This document shows positions 44,713 to 54,147 of a DNA stretch of 64,000 nucleotides, piece after piece. Position 1 is the first letter of the stretch, and the number at the start of each line of letters is the position of its first letter. The DNA is taken from assembly GCF_022213065.1 (NCBI RefSeq), contig NZ_JAKLJA010000004.1:297252-361251 (forward strand), written 5' to 3'. The position numbers were made by a program, and so were the translations under genes. The notes under the pieces are model-generated. The model made no database searches, was not told the DNA's origin, and worked only from the letters and a program-made list of their open reading frames with translations. The stretch is from Paraburkholderia tagetis. Its GTDB lineage: Bacteria > Pseudomonadota > Gammaproteobacteria > Burkholderiales > Burkholderiaceae.

Positions 44713-46334
44713 CGTGGCGCTCCAATTGGAATCGCGGGCACCGACGTGTTGGGTGTCGAGAGCAGTTGGGCGATGGGGTAGCCGTAGTTGGTGATCGTGA
44801 GGGCGATCATCAGCGCGACCCACAGCGTGAAACCGTTGAGCGCGGCGGGCAGCACCGGCGATTCATGCACCGGCGCACTGAAGCGGTATTCCTCGGGCGC
44901 CTGGGCGGCGCTGCGATGGCCTTGCAGCAGCACCACGAAGAACAGGATCGCGGAGATCACGAGAATCAGCCCGCCCACGGCCGAGAGGGTCACGAGACTC
45001 GCCTGCGCGGCCAGCGCGGGGTCGGTGTAATCGAAGTAGGCCATGCGGCGCGGCATGCCGAGAATGCCCACGAGGTGCCACGGAAAGGTGGTCACGATCA
45101 TGCCGATGAACCACAGCCACAACTGCCAGCGCATGAGGCGCCAGTTGGTGAGCGCGCGGCCCGTGAGTTGCGGCCACAGATCGTAGGCAATGGCGAAGTA
45201 CATGATGACGATCGCGCCGCCGAAGATCAGGTGGAAGTGGCCCGTGATCCATTGCGTGTTGTGGATCGGCTGATCGAGCTGGTAGCTCATGTTGATGAGC
45301 CCGCCCGCGCCGCCGAAGCCGAGCATCACGAACGAAAACGCCACGGCGAGCATCTGCGGGTTTTGCCACGGCAGCTTCGCGATCCAGCCGAACACGCCCT
45401 TGCCGCCGCGCAGCCGCCCGGCGATTTCGACCGAGGCACAGATCGTGAAGACCGTGAGCAACGTGGGCACCGATACGAGCGCCGTGAACGCCGATTGCAG
45501 GAACTTGAAGCCCGAGCCCACCTGCGGGTCGGTGAAGAGGTGGTGCAGGCCGATGGGCATGGCCACCACGAGAAACAGGATGAACGAGATGCGCGCCATC
45601 GAATCGCTATAGAGCCGGCCGCCAATCGCGCGCGGAACGATCGTGTAGTAGCAGATATACGCCGGCATGAGCCAGAAGTAGACGATCGCGTGCAGGGTCC
45701 ACGAGAAGAACACGCGTGCGAGGCCCGCGTCGATGGTGCTGCGCCAGCCGAGCGCGACGGGCAGGATCTGGAACAGCACCTCGATGGCCGCGCCCACGGC
45801 GGTCCAGCCCCACAGATACGCGCCCGCCGTGGTCGCGAACATTGCGAGGGGCACCGGCTTGCCGGGATTCGCGCGCTTCCAGGCGGTGAAGTTTACGCTC
45901 ATCAGCGCGACCCACACCCACGAGCCCACCACCACGAACACGACGCCGATGTAATAGAACGCGTTGGCGATCATCGGCGGATAGAACGTGTAGAGCACCG
46001 AGGCGCGGCCGAGCGCGACCGTCACGGAGGCGGCGACGGCGCCCAGCGCGAGCAGAATGAAGCCGAGCCATGCCCAGCGTGCACCGATGAGCGCTCGCTT
46101 GAGCGAGAGCTCGGTCACGGCGTAGCCGAAACCCATGGCAATGAGCGTGGGGAACGCGTAGCCCATCACGGTGCCGTGCTCGGTGACCGAACGGTAGTAG
46201 AGCTCGGGGTCGTGCAGCCACGGATGCAGCGGGCTGCGCACGAGCATCTGCCATGCGCCGAGCAGCAGCGCAACCCCGAAGAGGATGAACGCGAGCCAGA
46301 AGTGGGCGAGCACGAGTCGCTTGTTATTTAGCAC
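44709..46334 (-). CDS. ba3-type cytochrome c oxidase subunit I
   Basis: 541 residues with about 13 helices. Haem and copper ligands are visible: His in EHGTVMGYAF, LHAIVYFWLMPAY with a Tyr, the His pair in GLHHLFTDP, and the His pair in TGHFHLIFGG. The overall sequence fits the B-family (ba3) haem-copper oxidases rather than the aa3 or cbb3 types. GTG start. It overlaps the subunit II gene by 11 bases. Confidence 0.93.
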   Translation of the reverse strand: MLNNKRLVLAHFWLAFILFGVALLLGAWQMLVRSPLHPWLHDPELYYRSVTEHGTVMGYAFPTLIAMGFGYAVTELSLKRALIGARWAWLGFILLALGAVAASVTVALGRASVLYTFYPPMIANAFYYIGVVFVVVGSWVWVALMSVNFTAWKRANPGKPVPLAMFATTAGAYLWGWTAVGAAIEVLFQILPVALGWRSTIDAGLARVFFSWTLHAIVYFWLMPAYICYYTIVPRAIGGRLYSDSMARISFILFLVVAMPIGLHHLFTDPQVGSGFKFLQSAFTALVSVPTLLTVFTICASVEIAGRLRGGKGVFGWIAKLPWQNPQMLAVAFSFVMLGFGGAGGLINMSYQLDQPIHNTQWITGHFHLIFGGAIVIMYFAIAYDLWPQLTGRALTNWRLMRWQLWLWFIGMIVTTFPWHLVGILGMPRRMAYFDYTDPALAAQASLVTLSAVGGLILVISAILFFVVLLQGHRSAAQAPEEYRFSAPVHESPVLPAALNGFTLWVALMIALTITNYGYPIAQLLSTPNTSVPAIPIGAPR

Positions 46335-46902
46335 AGCTCAGTCTCCGCGAATGGTTCTCCGGAAGGGCGGCCATCTTCATGAAGGTGTCGCGCTCGACGA
46401 CCTTCACGTGCGCCCACATGCCCTGGTGACCCGTGCCGCAATATTCGTGGCACGGCATGAGATGGTCGCCAGGCTTTTCGAAGGTCGTGTGGAAGGTGGA
46501 GACGTAGCCCGGCTCGACCATCGAATTGAGGTTGGTATCGGTCACGAGAAAACCGTGCACGACGTCGGCGCTGGTGGCGCGAAAGGTGATGGGCGCGCCC
46601 GCCGGCACCACGATGCATTGCGGCGTGAACGAGTATTGCTGCGCGAGCACGCGCACCGTCACGGAGCCGTCCGGCTCGAGCGCGCTGCCCAGGTTGGTTT
46701 CGACGAATTCGCCGGAGACGTGCAGTGTTTCCGGGCTGATGGTCTCGACGCGCGAAGGCGGCATCATGGCCCAGTGCAGGCCGGTGTAGACGGTCATCGC
46801 CACCAGCACGAGAACGAGCGCCACCATGAGCGTGGCCCAGCGGCGCTCCACGCGTGCGGCGACTTCGGCGCTGGCATGGGGATCGGTTGGATGCGTGGAC
46901 AT
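46324..46902 (-). CDS. cytochrome c oxidase subunit II (CuA)
   Basis: 192 residues with one N-terminal helix (WATLMVALVLVLVAMTVYTGL) and a periplasmic CuA cupredoxin domain. CuA ligands are His116, Cys151, Cys155, His159 and Met162 (CHEYCGTGHQGM). The single helix is typical of B-type oxidases. It accepts electrons from cytochrome c and passes them to subunit I. Confidence 0.93.
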   Translation of the reverse strand: MSTHPTDPHASAEVAARVERRWATLMVALVLVLVAMTVYTGLHWAMMPPSRVETISPETLHVSGEFVETNLGSALEPDGSVTVRVLAQQYSFTPQCIVVPAGAPITFRATSADVVHGFLVTDTNLNSMVEPGYVSTFHTTFEKPGDHLMPCHEYCGTGHQGMWAHVKVVERDTFMKMAALPENHSRRLSCAK

Positions 46903-46984
46903 GAGGGCGGTTGGCGCGAGATTGAGTGAAGGGGGGGCGAGCGTGTTGCGCGGCGATGGCTCAGTAGCGCTTCAGTCGGCTCAT

Positions 46985-47167
46985 CTATTGAATGACGCCG
47001 CGCGGCAGGAACACCAGGAAGTAGAACGCAAACCAGATCGCCGCCACGATGGCCGTGGCAATGCCGGCGAGCGCGAGCGCCCCGCACGGCCCGCGCCGGA
47101 CGATCTCGTCGACCTGCTCGTGCTGCGGGCGCTCGCCAGGTTGTTGAGTAACGGGTGTTTCGATCAT
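46985..47167 (-). CDS. small ba3-oxidase subunit IIa-like membrane protein
   Basis: 60 residues with GAGG before the ATG. After a hydrophilic N-terminus, a single helix reads GALALAGIATAIVAAIWFAFYFLVFLPRG. The Gly-Ala-Leu-Ala start, the central Trp and Tyr and the Phe-x2-Arg-Gly end match the pattern of subunit IIa in the Thermus ba3 oxidase. The position directly before subunits II and I supports this. The call rests on pattern recognition by eye. Confidence 0.7.
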   Translation of the reverse strand: MIETPVTQQPGERPQHEQVDEIVRRGPCGALALAGIATAIVAAIWFAFYFLVFLPRGVIQ

Positions 47168-47225
47168 CGCGGCCTCAGGTTGAATATTCGCGACACACCT
47201 TGGAAAAGCGGCTCAAAAAAACGGC

Positions 47226-48659
47226 TCAGAAAAGCGGCGCAGAGCGCAGCGCGTTCACCTCGCGCCCGGAAACCGGCGTGCCGTGATTGCCCCATGCCGT
47301 GCGGACATAGGTGACCACGGCGGCCACTTCCTCGTCGGAAAGCAGTTGCGCGAACGGCGGCATGCCATAGGGCATCGGATTCTTCTTCGTGCCCGGCGCA
47401 TAGCCGCCGTTGAGCACCATGCGGATGGGGTTCACCGCCGAGTTCATCTGGATCGACTGGTTGTTCGCGAGCGGCGGGAAATGCGGCAGCTTCCCCTGGC
47501 CTGCGGTGGCATGGCACTCGGCACACTGCGCTTCGTAGATCTTCTTGCCGAGCGGCGAGAGACGGTTGGCTTCCTCGGTCACGAACGGGCTCTTGGGCGA
47601 CTTGTCGACCTCGTTCGAGTGGCCCGGCAGCGACTTCAGATAGACGGCCACGGCGCGCACGTCGTCTTCGGTGAGGTACTGGAAGCTGTCGTAGACGACC
47701 TCGGCCATCGGCCCGTACACGGCGCCGCGATTCGATACGCCCGCGTGCAGCAGGTCGACGATGTCGTTGATGCTCCAGTCGCCCAGGCCCGCCTCCTTGT
47801 TCGAGGTGAGCGAAGGTGCGTACCAGTTTTGCAGCGGGATCAGGCCGCCCTGGAATTCCTTGGAGGCGGTGTTGCCGCCTAGCGCGTTGATCTCCGTGTG
47901 GCACATCGTGCAATGCCCGAGGCCCTCCACCAGATATGCACCGCGATTCCATTCGACCGATTGCTTCGGATCGGGCTTGAATTCGCCCGCGCGGAAGAAC
48001 AGCGCGCGCCAGCCGATCAGGAGCTGGCGCTGGTTATACGGAAAGCGCAGCGTATGCGCTCGATTGGCCTGATGCACCGCAGGCGTGGAAAGCAGATAGG
48101 CATAGATCGCGTCGGAGTCGGCGCGCGTGACCTTGGTGTACGACGCGAACGGCATCGCCGGATAGAGCAGCGTGCCGTCGCGCGACTTGCCCTCGTGCAG
48201 CATGCGGTAGAACTCGTCGGCGCTCCACGCGCCAATGCCGTATTGCTTGTCCGAGGAGATGTTCGGCGTATAGAGCGTGCCGAACGGCGTTTCCATCGGA
48301 CGGCCGCCGCCGAAGATCTTCTGCGAAGGCACCGTATGGCAAGCGATGCAATCACCCGCGCGCGCAAGATACTCGCCGCGCACGAGCTGCTCGGCATTGC
48401 TCGCCACGGGCTTGGCGTTGGCCGTTGCGGCGGCGGCAGCAGCGCTCGCCGCATCCGCTGCATTGGCCGCAGGCGCGCCGCTCTGCGCGTTCGCGGCGCC
48501 CGCGCAGAAGAGTGCGGCGCTCAGCGTCAAGGTGCGGGCGAAGGCTTTCGTCCGCGTTGAAGTCCGTGTTGAAGTCAGCGTTGAAGTCAGCGTTGAAGTC
48601 CGCGTTGAAGTCAGCGTCGGAACCGGCATCGTCGGGATGAGGGATCGAAGTTTGCGCAC
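47226..48659 (-). CDS. tri-haem cytochrome c (alcohol/gluconate dehydrogenase type)
   Basis: About 477 residues with three haem c sites: CIACH, CTMCH and CAECH. The domain style (YLARAGDCIACHT, YLVEGLGHCTMCHTEINALGG) matches the cytochrome subunit of membrane alcohol and gluconate dehydrogenases. The N-terminus has an unusual Thr/Ser/Leu/Arg repeat before the signal peptide (TLTLSAALFCAGAANA). The start is uncertain: GTG at 48659 or ATG at 48629. It lies in the oxidase operon. Confidence 0.87.
   Translation of the reverse strand: MRKLRSLIPTMPVPTLTSTRTSTLTSTLTSTRTSTRTKAFARTLTLSAALFCAGAANAQSGAPAANAADAASAAAAAATANAKPVASNAEQLVRGEYLARAGDCIACHTVPSQKIFGGGRPMETPFGTLYTPNISSDKQYGIGAWSADEFYRMLHEGKSRDGTLLYPAMPFASYTKVTRADSDAIYAYLLSTPAVHQANRAHTLRFPYNQRQLLIGWRALFFRAGEFKPDPKQSVEWNRGAYLVEGLGHCTMCHTEINALGGNTASKEFQGGLIPLQNWYAPSLTSNKEAGLGDWSINDIVDLLHAGVSNRGAVYGPMAEVVYDSFQYLTEDDVRAVAVYLKSLPGHSNEVDKSPKSPFVTEEANRLSPLGKKIYEAQCAECHATAGQGKLPHFPPLANNQSIQMNSAVNPIRMVLNGGYAPGTKKNPMPYGMPPFAQLLSDEEVAAVVTYVRTAWGNHGTPVSGREVNALRSAPLF
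48556..48615 (-). repeat. 12-base tandem repeat at the 5' end of the tri-haem cytochrome gene
   Basis: Five units starting at 48556, 48568, 48580, 48592 and 48604 share GTTGAAGTC. On the coding strand they encode a four-residue repeat of the type Thr-Ser-Thr-Leu/Arg ahead of the signal peptide core. Confidence 0.85.
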
Positions 48660-48672
48660 GTCGAGGCCTCGG

Positions 48673-49380
48673 CTAGTTGTGGGCGCTGCCGCACGCGAGC
48701 GGCAAGTGCGCGGACGCGGCGGGCGTCGGGTCGGCGGGCGCGGGCTGCGAGGCGAGCCATGCGGCGATGGCCGTGATGTCGCGTTCGGCGAGATGCGAGG
48801 CGATGTCGTGCATGCAGTCCGGGCTGGCAGCGCGGCGCGTGCCGTAGCGGAACGCGCCTAGTTGGGCGCTGATGTAGTCGGCATGCAGGCCCACGAGGCC
48901 AGGAGTGGCAGGCTGCATGCCGGTGAGCGAGGCGCCGTGGCACGCCACGCACGCGGGCACCTGGCGATTGGGCGCGCCGTTCATGACGAGCGACTTGCCG
49001 AGCGCGAGCGTGGACGCATCCACCTTGGGCGTGGCGGGCGGCGGGTAAGGCGGACGCTCATGCGCGAAGAACTCGGCCATCTGCTTGAGATAGGCGTCGG
49101 GCAGATACGCGAGCAGATAGTTCATCGGCGGATAGCTGCGGCCACCGTCGCGAAACGCGATGAGCTGGTTGTAGAGATAGCCGGCGGGCTTGCCGGCGAG
49201 GCGCGGGAAGTAGTCGTTGTCGGTGCCTTCGCCGTGCGCGCCATGACATGCGGCGCAGCCCATGACGCGGGCCTGCATCGTGTCAGGCGCGGGCTCCGCG
49301 GGCGGGGCTGCGAAGGACGCGGCGCATGGCAGCGCGAGTGCCACGGCGCAGAGGACAACGCGGACGATGCGGTTTCTCAA
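48673..49380 (-). CDS. di-haem cytochrome c, first gene of the oxidase operon
   Basis: 235 residues from a TTG start that has GAGGGA about 5 bases upstream; longer forms are unlikely. A signal peptide (NRIVRVVLCAVALALPCAASFA) and two haem c sites (CAACH and CVACH) are present, as in cytochrome c4-like proteins. It lies 13 bases before the tri-haem gene. It probably passes electrons along the periplasmic chain to the ba3 oxidase. Confidence 0.85.
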   Translation of the reverse strand: MRNRIVRVVLCAVALALPCAASFAAPPAEPAPDTMQARVMGCAACHGAHGEGTDNDYFPRLAGKPAGYLYNQLIAFRDGGRSYPPMNYLLAYLPDAYLKQMAEFFAHERPPYPPPATPKVDASTLALGKSLVMNGAPNRQVPACVACHGASLTGMQPATPGLVGLHADYISAQLGAFRYGTRRAASPDCMHDIASHLAERDITAIAAWLASQPAPADPTPAASAHLPLACGSAHN

Positions 49381-49941
49381 TGATTCCCTCGTTGCGGATT
49401 GTGGACGGCATGTACGGCATGTACGGCACAAGCGCGATGCGATTCGATATCAGTTGAGGCGTCATCCGGCGCGGTAATGGGTTCGCTCTTGAGCAGCGCC
49501 TCAAAGCCAATTGCCAACTGCGAGCCAATTGCGAGGCAGCTACGCGGCGACTGCGTTCCGGCGCGCATCTTCTGGAGCACATTATCGTGGAAAAACGCGA
49601 TCTGTCGAGATGAACGTGTACAAATTGTCGGCGGTGGTTTTTTTAATCCGGCCTTTGAATAAAGACGTTTGCTAACACATCGATCTCGCGGACGCAAACG
49701 CGGGCGGTATCAATAGATACGGAATCCGAATTTATTTGCGAGAGCGCGCGTGGCGGGTCGAGAGGCAATTGCGAGGCAGCCAGGCGCGCTGCCGATCGTG
49801 CCGGCAAACCCGGTTGTCCGATGTCTTCGTGGGTGTCGGAATACGCTGCGAATCCGCGTTATTGTGCGCGATATGGGGGGCAGTCGTTTGGTTGTCCGAC
49901 GACGTATAATGAAATGAAATTCGCATTTCAAGGAGGGGACG
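49381..49941. other. gene-free region between oxidase operon and FadR-type gene
   Basis: About 560 bases with the promoters of two divergent units. A 9-base duplication (TGTACGGCA twice, 49411-49428) lies just before the oxidase operon. The AT-rich part 49620-49740 may hold its promoter. A FadR-type operator candidate lies at 49892-49902. No gene is seen. Confidence 0.5.
49892..49902. promoter_or_regulatory. FadR-family operator candidate (TTGTCCGACGA)
   Basis: It fits T-N-G-T-N3-A-C-N-A, the usual FadR-subfamily site, and lies 40 bases before the regulator's own ATG. A second fit, TCGTCAGACAA, lies before the transporter gene at 51232-51242. Confidence 0.6.
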
Positions 49942-50709
49942 ATGGCCGAGTCGACCGCCGCGCCCATACCCACCCGCACCAAGAGCACCACCAGCACGAC
50001 CAGCACCACCACCCGCGGTCGCAATCTTGCCGAGCAGGCCGTCAACTACATCAACGAGCAGATTGCTGCGCGCACGCTGAAGCCCGGCGACAAGCTGCCG
50101 ACCGAAAGCAGTCTCATGAACGCGCTGGGCGTGAGCCGCACCGTGGTGCGCGAGGCCATCTCGCGGTTGCAGGCCATGTCGGTGATCGAGACGCGTCATG
50201 GCATCGGCAGCTTCGTGCTGGAGCCGCGCCGCGAGCCGCTCGAACTCGAAGTCGTGCCCGCGAGCACGCTCAACGATCTGCTCTGCGTGCTGGAGCTGCG
50301 CATCAGCCTCGAAACGGAATGCGCGGGACTCGCCGCGCAGCGCGCGAGCGAGCGCGACCTCGCGAATATCCGCACGGCGCTCGATGCGATTTCAGCCGCC
50401 ACGCGCGCAGGCGGTGACAGCGCGGGCGCCGATCTGCAATTCCACGTCGCGGTGGCGCGCGCCACCGGCAACCGCTATTTCGTCGATATCCTCACGCAGA
50501 TGGGCGCCGCGCTCATTCCGCGCCATCGCATCGATTCGGCCGGTATCGCGCATAGCGATCCCAAAGCTTATGCCGAGCTGGTGAATCGCGAGCACGAGAG
50601 CATTTTCGAAGCCATCGCAAGACGCGATCCGGAAAGCGCGCGCGCCGCGATGCGCATGCATCTGTCGAGCAGCCGGGAGCGGCTGCGGCGGGCGGCGGAG
50701 GGGGCTTGA
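49942..50709 (+). CDS. FadR-type GntR regulator (glucarate operon)
   Basis: 255 residues with a very strong AAGGAGGGG ribosome site. After a Thr/Ser-rich N-terminus, the winged helix reads LKPGDKLPTESSLMNALGVSRTVVREAISRL, and an FCD effector domain follows (FHVAVARATGN, HESIFEAIARRD). It lies upstream of the transporter, glucarate dehydratase and KDG dehydratase genes, and shared operator candidates support control of that pathway by a sugar acid. Confidence 0.92.
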   Translation: MAESTAAPIPTRTKSTTSTTSTTTRGRNLAEQAVNYINEQIAARTLKPGDKLPTESSLMNALGVSRTVVREAISRLQAMSVIETRHGIGSFVLEPRREPLELEVVPASTLNDLLCVLELRISLETECAGLAAQRASERDLANIRTALDAISAATRAGGDSAGADLQFHVAVARATGNRYFVDILTQMGAALIPRHRIDSAGIAHSDPKAYAELVNREHESIFEAIARRDPESARAAMRMHLSSSRERLRRAAEGA

Positions 50710-51308
50710 TATCATGGGCTGGATCTCAATGTGAGGCTCGCATCAATGCGACGCACATCGTAGAGCAGGCCGTGCTTTTTGTTGCCGCCATGCGCGCCGG
50801 GTTCTTGCCAGATAACTCGAGCGACACCGTTTGATCTAGCTGGCGCGCGGGTACTTGCTCGCCGCGCAATAAAGAAAAGAAAGGCGAAGCCATTTCGCTC
50901 GCTGCGCCGAATGACGCGCAGATCCTGATCTCCATCAGTGCGTCGACTGATCTCTCGCACAAAATTCCCCCATCCCTGCGCTGCGCGGAGCCACTGTGGC
51001 TTGTCCGAGCCGTGCGCCGCCGCATTGCCCCATCAATATGGTGATCTGCCAGCCATCCCTTTAAGGGCGTCACCCGACATATGTCATCGTACAACATGAC
51101 ATGGCAACCGATAACGCCAAATTGTCCACGGAACCCCGCGGGCCGGGCCTTTCGCCCCAATAACCAGGCTTATTCAGGGCAAGAAAAGGGTAAACACCAC
51201 ATTGGAGTGATCGTACAACCTCGCTACAATGTCGTCAGACAACGTACCACGATGCGCCTTGTCGATGTCAGGCCTGTCGACCAGGGCGCCAAATTGGAGA
51301 CAACCCCG
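50710..51308. other. gene-free leader of the glucarate operon
   Basis: About 600 bases with no supported gene. Codon-like stretches on the minus strand between 50730 and 51150 may be a decayed gene fragment but match nothing recognised. The right part holds repeated TCGTACAAC blocks (51087 and 51210) and the FadR-type site at 51232. Confidence 0.4.
51232..51242. promoter_or_regulatory. FadR-family operator candidate (TCGTCAGACAA)
   Basis: It fits T-N-G-T-N3-A-C-N-A and lies 66 bases before the transporter ATG. With its flanking bases it is nearly the reverse complement of the site before the regulator gene. Two looser sites (TCGTACAAC) lie upstream. Confidence 0.6.
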
Positions 51309-52640
51309 ATGTCCACTTCGTCCGACCGCAATGAAGACCTGCTGGATTCCGCCAGCGCCAAGGTCAAGCGTCATGTCTTGCCGCTGTTCCTCATCATGTA
51401 CATCGCGAACTATATCGACCGCGTGAACGTCGGCTTCGCCGGCGCGCACATGAAGGCCGACATCGGTCTCTCGGCGGCGGCATACGGGCTCGGCGCGGGT
51501 CTGTTCTTTGTCGGCTACGCGATCTTCGAAGTGCCCTCCAATATCCTGATGCAGAAGTACGGCGCGCGCGCCTGGCTCACGCGCATCATGGGCACATGGG
51601 GCATCGTCGCAGCGAGCATGGCGTTCGTGCACAACGACACCTCGTTCTACATGCTGCGCTTCCTGCTCGGCATCGCGGAGGCGGGCTTCTTCCCAGGCGT
51701 CGTCTATTACTTCGCGCAATGGCTGCCGCAAAAGGAGCGCGGCAAGGCCGTGGCGATCTTCCTCGCGGGATCGGCGTTTGCCTCGGTGCTGTCCGAGCCG
51801 GTCACGGGCGCGTTGCTTTCGGTGCACGGCTTCGGCCTCTCGGGCTGGCAGTGGATGTTTCTGATCGAAGGCGCGTTCTCCGTCGTGCTGTGCGGCGCGA
51901 GCTGGCTCGTGTTGAAATCGCGCATCCGCGACGCACACTGGCTTTCCAGCGCCGAGCAGAATGCGCTCGAAACCTGCATGGCGAACGAGCAGTCCGAGCG
52001 CGAAGCCGCGACGGGCGCGCGCGTGCCGGTCATGCGCTTGTTGCGCGATCCGCAGATTCTGCTGTTCTGCTTCCTCTATTTCGCGATCCAGTTGACGATC
52101 TACGCGGCCACTTTCTGGCTGCCGACCATCATCCGCAAGATGGGCGGCCTTAGCGACTTTCAGGTGGGTTTGTACAACGCGATTCCCTGGATGATCGCCA
52201 TCGTCGCGATGTACTGCTTCGCGCTGCTCTCGGCGAAATTCCGCTTCCAGCAGGCCTGGCTCGCCACTGCGCTCGTCATTGCCGCGTGCGGTCTGTTCGC
52301 CTCGACCTCGGGGAACCCGGTGTTCTCGTTCGTCGCGATCTGCTTCTCGGCCATCGGTTTCAAGGCGGCTTCGTCGCTGTTCTGGCCGATCCCGCAGGGC
52401 TATCTCGACACCCGCGTGGCGGCTGCCGTAATCGCGCTCATCAATTCGCTCGGCAATCTGGGCGGCTTCTTTGCCCCGGCCACGTTCGGTTACTTGCAGC
52501 AGCACACGGGCTCGATCACGGGCGGGCTCTACGGCCTTGGCGTGACTTCGTTGATCGCCGCCGCTGTCGCGTTCCTCGCGCGCAACAAGCCCGCGCGCCG
52601 CGCTTTTGTCGATGCGCCGGTGCAGGGCAGCGCGCAGTGA
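51309..52640 (+). CDS. MFS transporter, anion:cation symporter family (sugar acid uptake)
   Basis: 443 residues with 12 predicted helices. The start MSTSSDRNEDLLDSA is preceded by GGAGA. Family motifs include NYIDRVNVGFAGAHMKADIGL and GIAEAGFFPGVVYYFAQWLP. Members of this family import glucarate, galactarate, tartrate or similar acids. The adjacent glucarate dehydratase gene suggests glucarate or galactarate. Confidence 0.9.
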   Translation: MSTSSDRNEDLLDSASAKVKRHVLPLFLIMYIANYIDRVNVGFAGAHMKADIGLSAAAYGLGAGLFFVGYAIFEVPSNILMQKYGARAWLTRIMGTWGIVAASMAFVHNDTSFYMLRFLLGIAEAGFFPGVVYYFAQWLPQKERGKAVAIFLAGSAFASVLSEPVTGALLSVHGFGLSGWQWMFLIEGAFSVVLCGASWLVLKSRIRDAHWLSSAEQNALETCMANEQSEREAATGARVPVMRLLRDPQILLFCFLYFAIQLTIYAATFWLPTIIRKMGGLSDFQVGLYNAIPWMIAIVAMYCFALLSAKFRFQQAWLATALVIAACGLFASTSGNPVFSFVAICFSAIGFKAASSLFWPIPQGYLDTRVAAAVIALINSLGNLGGFFAPATFGYLQQHTGSITGGLYGLGVTSLIAAAVAFLARNKPARRAFVDAPVQGSAQ

Positions 52641-52691
52641 GCCATGGTTTTCCAGGCGCGGTGCGCCGCATTTTTTAGAGGTAGTGCTTTC

Positions 52692-54065
52692 ATGTCTACA
52701 CAGAACGTCCAGCCGCACGGCGAGCCAAACGTGACACAGAGCGCCACGCCCGTCGTGACCGAATTGCGCGTCGTGCCCGTCGCGGGCCGCGACAGCATGC
52801 TGATGAATCTTTCCGGCGCGCACGGCCCGTTCTTCACGCGCAACGTCGTGCTGCTGCGCGACAGCGCGGGCAATACGGGCGTGGGCGAAGTGCCGGGCGG
52901 CGAGTCGATCCGCAAGACGCTCGACGATGCGCGCGCGTTCGTGGTCGGCCAGTCGATCGGCAATCTGCAAGCGGTGCTCAATACCGTGCGCAAGCAGTTC
53001 GCCGACCGCGATTCGGGCGGCCGCGGCTTGCAGACCTTCGACCTGCGCACGACGATCCATGCCGTGACCGCGCTCGAAGCCGCGCTGCTCGACCTGCTTG
53101 GCCAGCATTTGAACGTGCCCGTTGCGGCGCTGCTCGGTGAAGGCCAGCAGCGCAGCGAAGTGGAGATGCTCGGCTATCTGTTCTTCATCGGCGATCGCAA
53201 CAAGACCGATCTGGCTTATGCGAGCGGCGCCGATGGCCGCGACGACTGGGAGCGCCTGCGCACCGAGGCAGCGATGACGCCCGAGGCCGTCGTGCGTCTG
53301 GCCGAAGCCGCGCAGCAGCGCTACGGCTTCAATGACTTCAAGCTCAAGGGCGGCGTGCTGGCCGGCGATGCGGAAATGGAAGCGGTCACGGCGCTGGCCG
53401 CGCGCTTCCCGCAGGCGCGCGTGACGCTCGACCCGAACGGCGCGTGGTCGCTCGCGCAAGCGATTCGCCTGTGCCGCGACAAGCACGACGTGCTCGCCTA
53501 CGCGGAAGACCCCTGTGGTGCGGAAAACGGTTATTCGGGCCGCGAAGTGATGGCCGAGTTTCGCCGCGCGACCGGCCTGCCCACGGCCACCAACATGATC
53601 GCCACCGACTGGCGCCAGATGGGCCACGCGATCCAGCTGCAATCGGTGGACATTCCGCTCGCGGACCCGCACTTCTGGACCATGCAGGGCTCCGTGCGCG
53701 TCGCGCAGATGTGCAACGACTGGGGCCTCACGTGGGGCTCGCACTCGAACAATCACTTCGACATTTCGCTCGCGATGTTCACGCACGTGGCGGCCGCGGC
53801 GCCCGGCAACGTCACCGCGATCGACACGCACTGGATCTGGCAGGACGGCCAGCGCCTCACGCGCGAGCCGCTGCAAATCGCGGGCGGCAAAGTGCAGGTG
53901 CCGCAAAAGGCGGGCCTTGGCATCGAGATCGACATGGACGAACTGGAGAAAGCGCACGCGCTTTATCGGCAGCACGGCCTGGGCGCCCGCGACGACGCAA
54001 TCGCCATGCAATACCTCATTCCCAACTGGACGTTCGACCACAAGCGTCCGTGCCTCGTGCGCTGA
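52692..54065 (+). CDS. gudD: glucarate dehydratase
   Basis: 457 residues of the enolase superfamily, AGAGG before the ATG. The catalytic set is visible: the Lys pair in FKLKGG, metal ligands in TLDPNGAW and AEDPCG, the [12 protein letters not shown] segment, and the general-base His in [10 protein letters not shown]. It dehydrates D-glucarate to 5-keto-4-deoxyglucarate, the substrate of the next gene's product. Confidence 0.94.
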   Translation: MSTQNVQPHGEPNVTQSATPVVTELRVVPVAGRDSMLMNLSGAHGPFFTRNVVLLRDSAGNTGVGEVPGGESIRKTLDDARAFVVGQSIGNLQAVLNTVRKQFADRDSGGRGLQTFDLRTTIHAVTALEAALLDLLGQHLNVPVAALLGEGQQRSEVEMLGYLFFIGDRNKTDLAYASGADGRDDWERLRTEAAMTPEAVVRLAEAAQQRYGFNDFKLKGGVLAGDAEMEAVTALAARFPQARVTLDPNGAWSLAQAIRLCRDKHDVLAYAEDPCGAENGYSGREVMAEFRRATGLPTATNMIATDWRQMGHAIQLQSVDIPLADPHFWTMQGSVRVAQMCNDWGLTWGSHSNNHFDISLAMFTHVAAAAPGNVTAIDTHWIWQDGQRLTREPLQIAGGKVQVPQKAGLGIEIDMDELEKAHALYRQHGLGARDDAIAMQYLIPNWTFDHKRPCLVR

Positions 54066-54147
54066 GCGAAAACCGCTCGAATGTCCCGAGTGCGTTACTG
54101 AATTCGATTGAATATATTTTTACCGACTTCGTCACAGGATCAAGACC

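Noticed and set aside
44766..46331. A 520-codon plus-strand frame
   Set aside because: It is the shadow of oxidase subunit I; composition is His/Arg/Glu-rich with no signal or domain.
50712..51160. Minus-strand reading frames suggesting a small gene
   Set aside because: No ribosome site, no recognised domain, and competing frames; at best a gene fragment.
51174..54041. A very long minus-strand open frame (about 950 codons) opposite the transporter and glucarate dehydratase genes
   Set aside because: It is the antisense shadow of well-recognised plus-strand genes; the Arg/His/Ala-rich product shows no domain.
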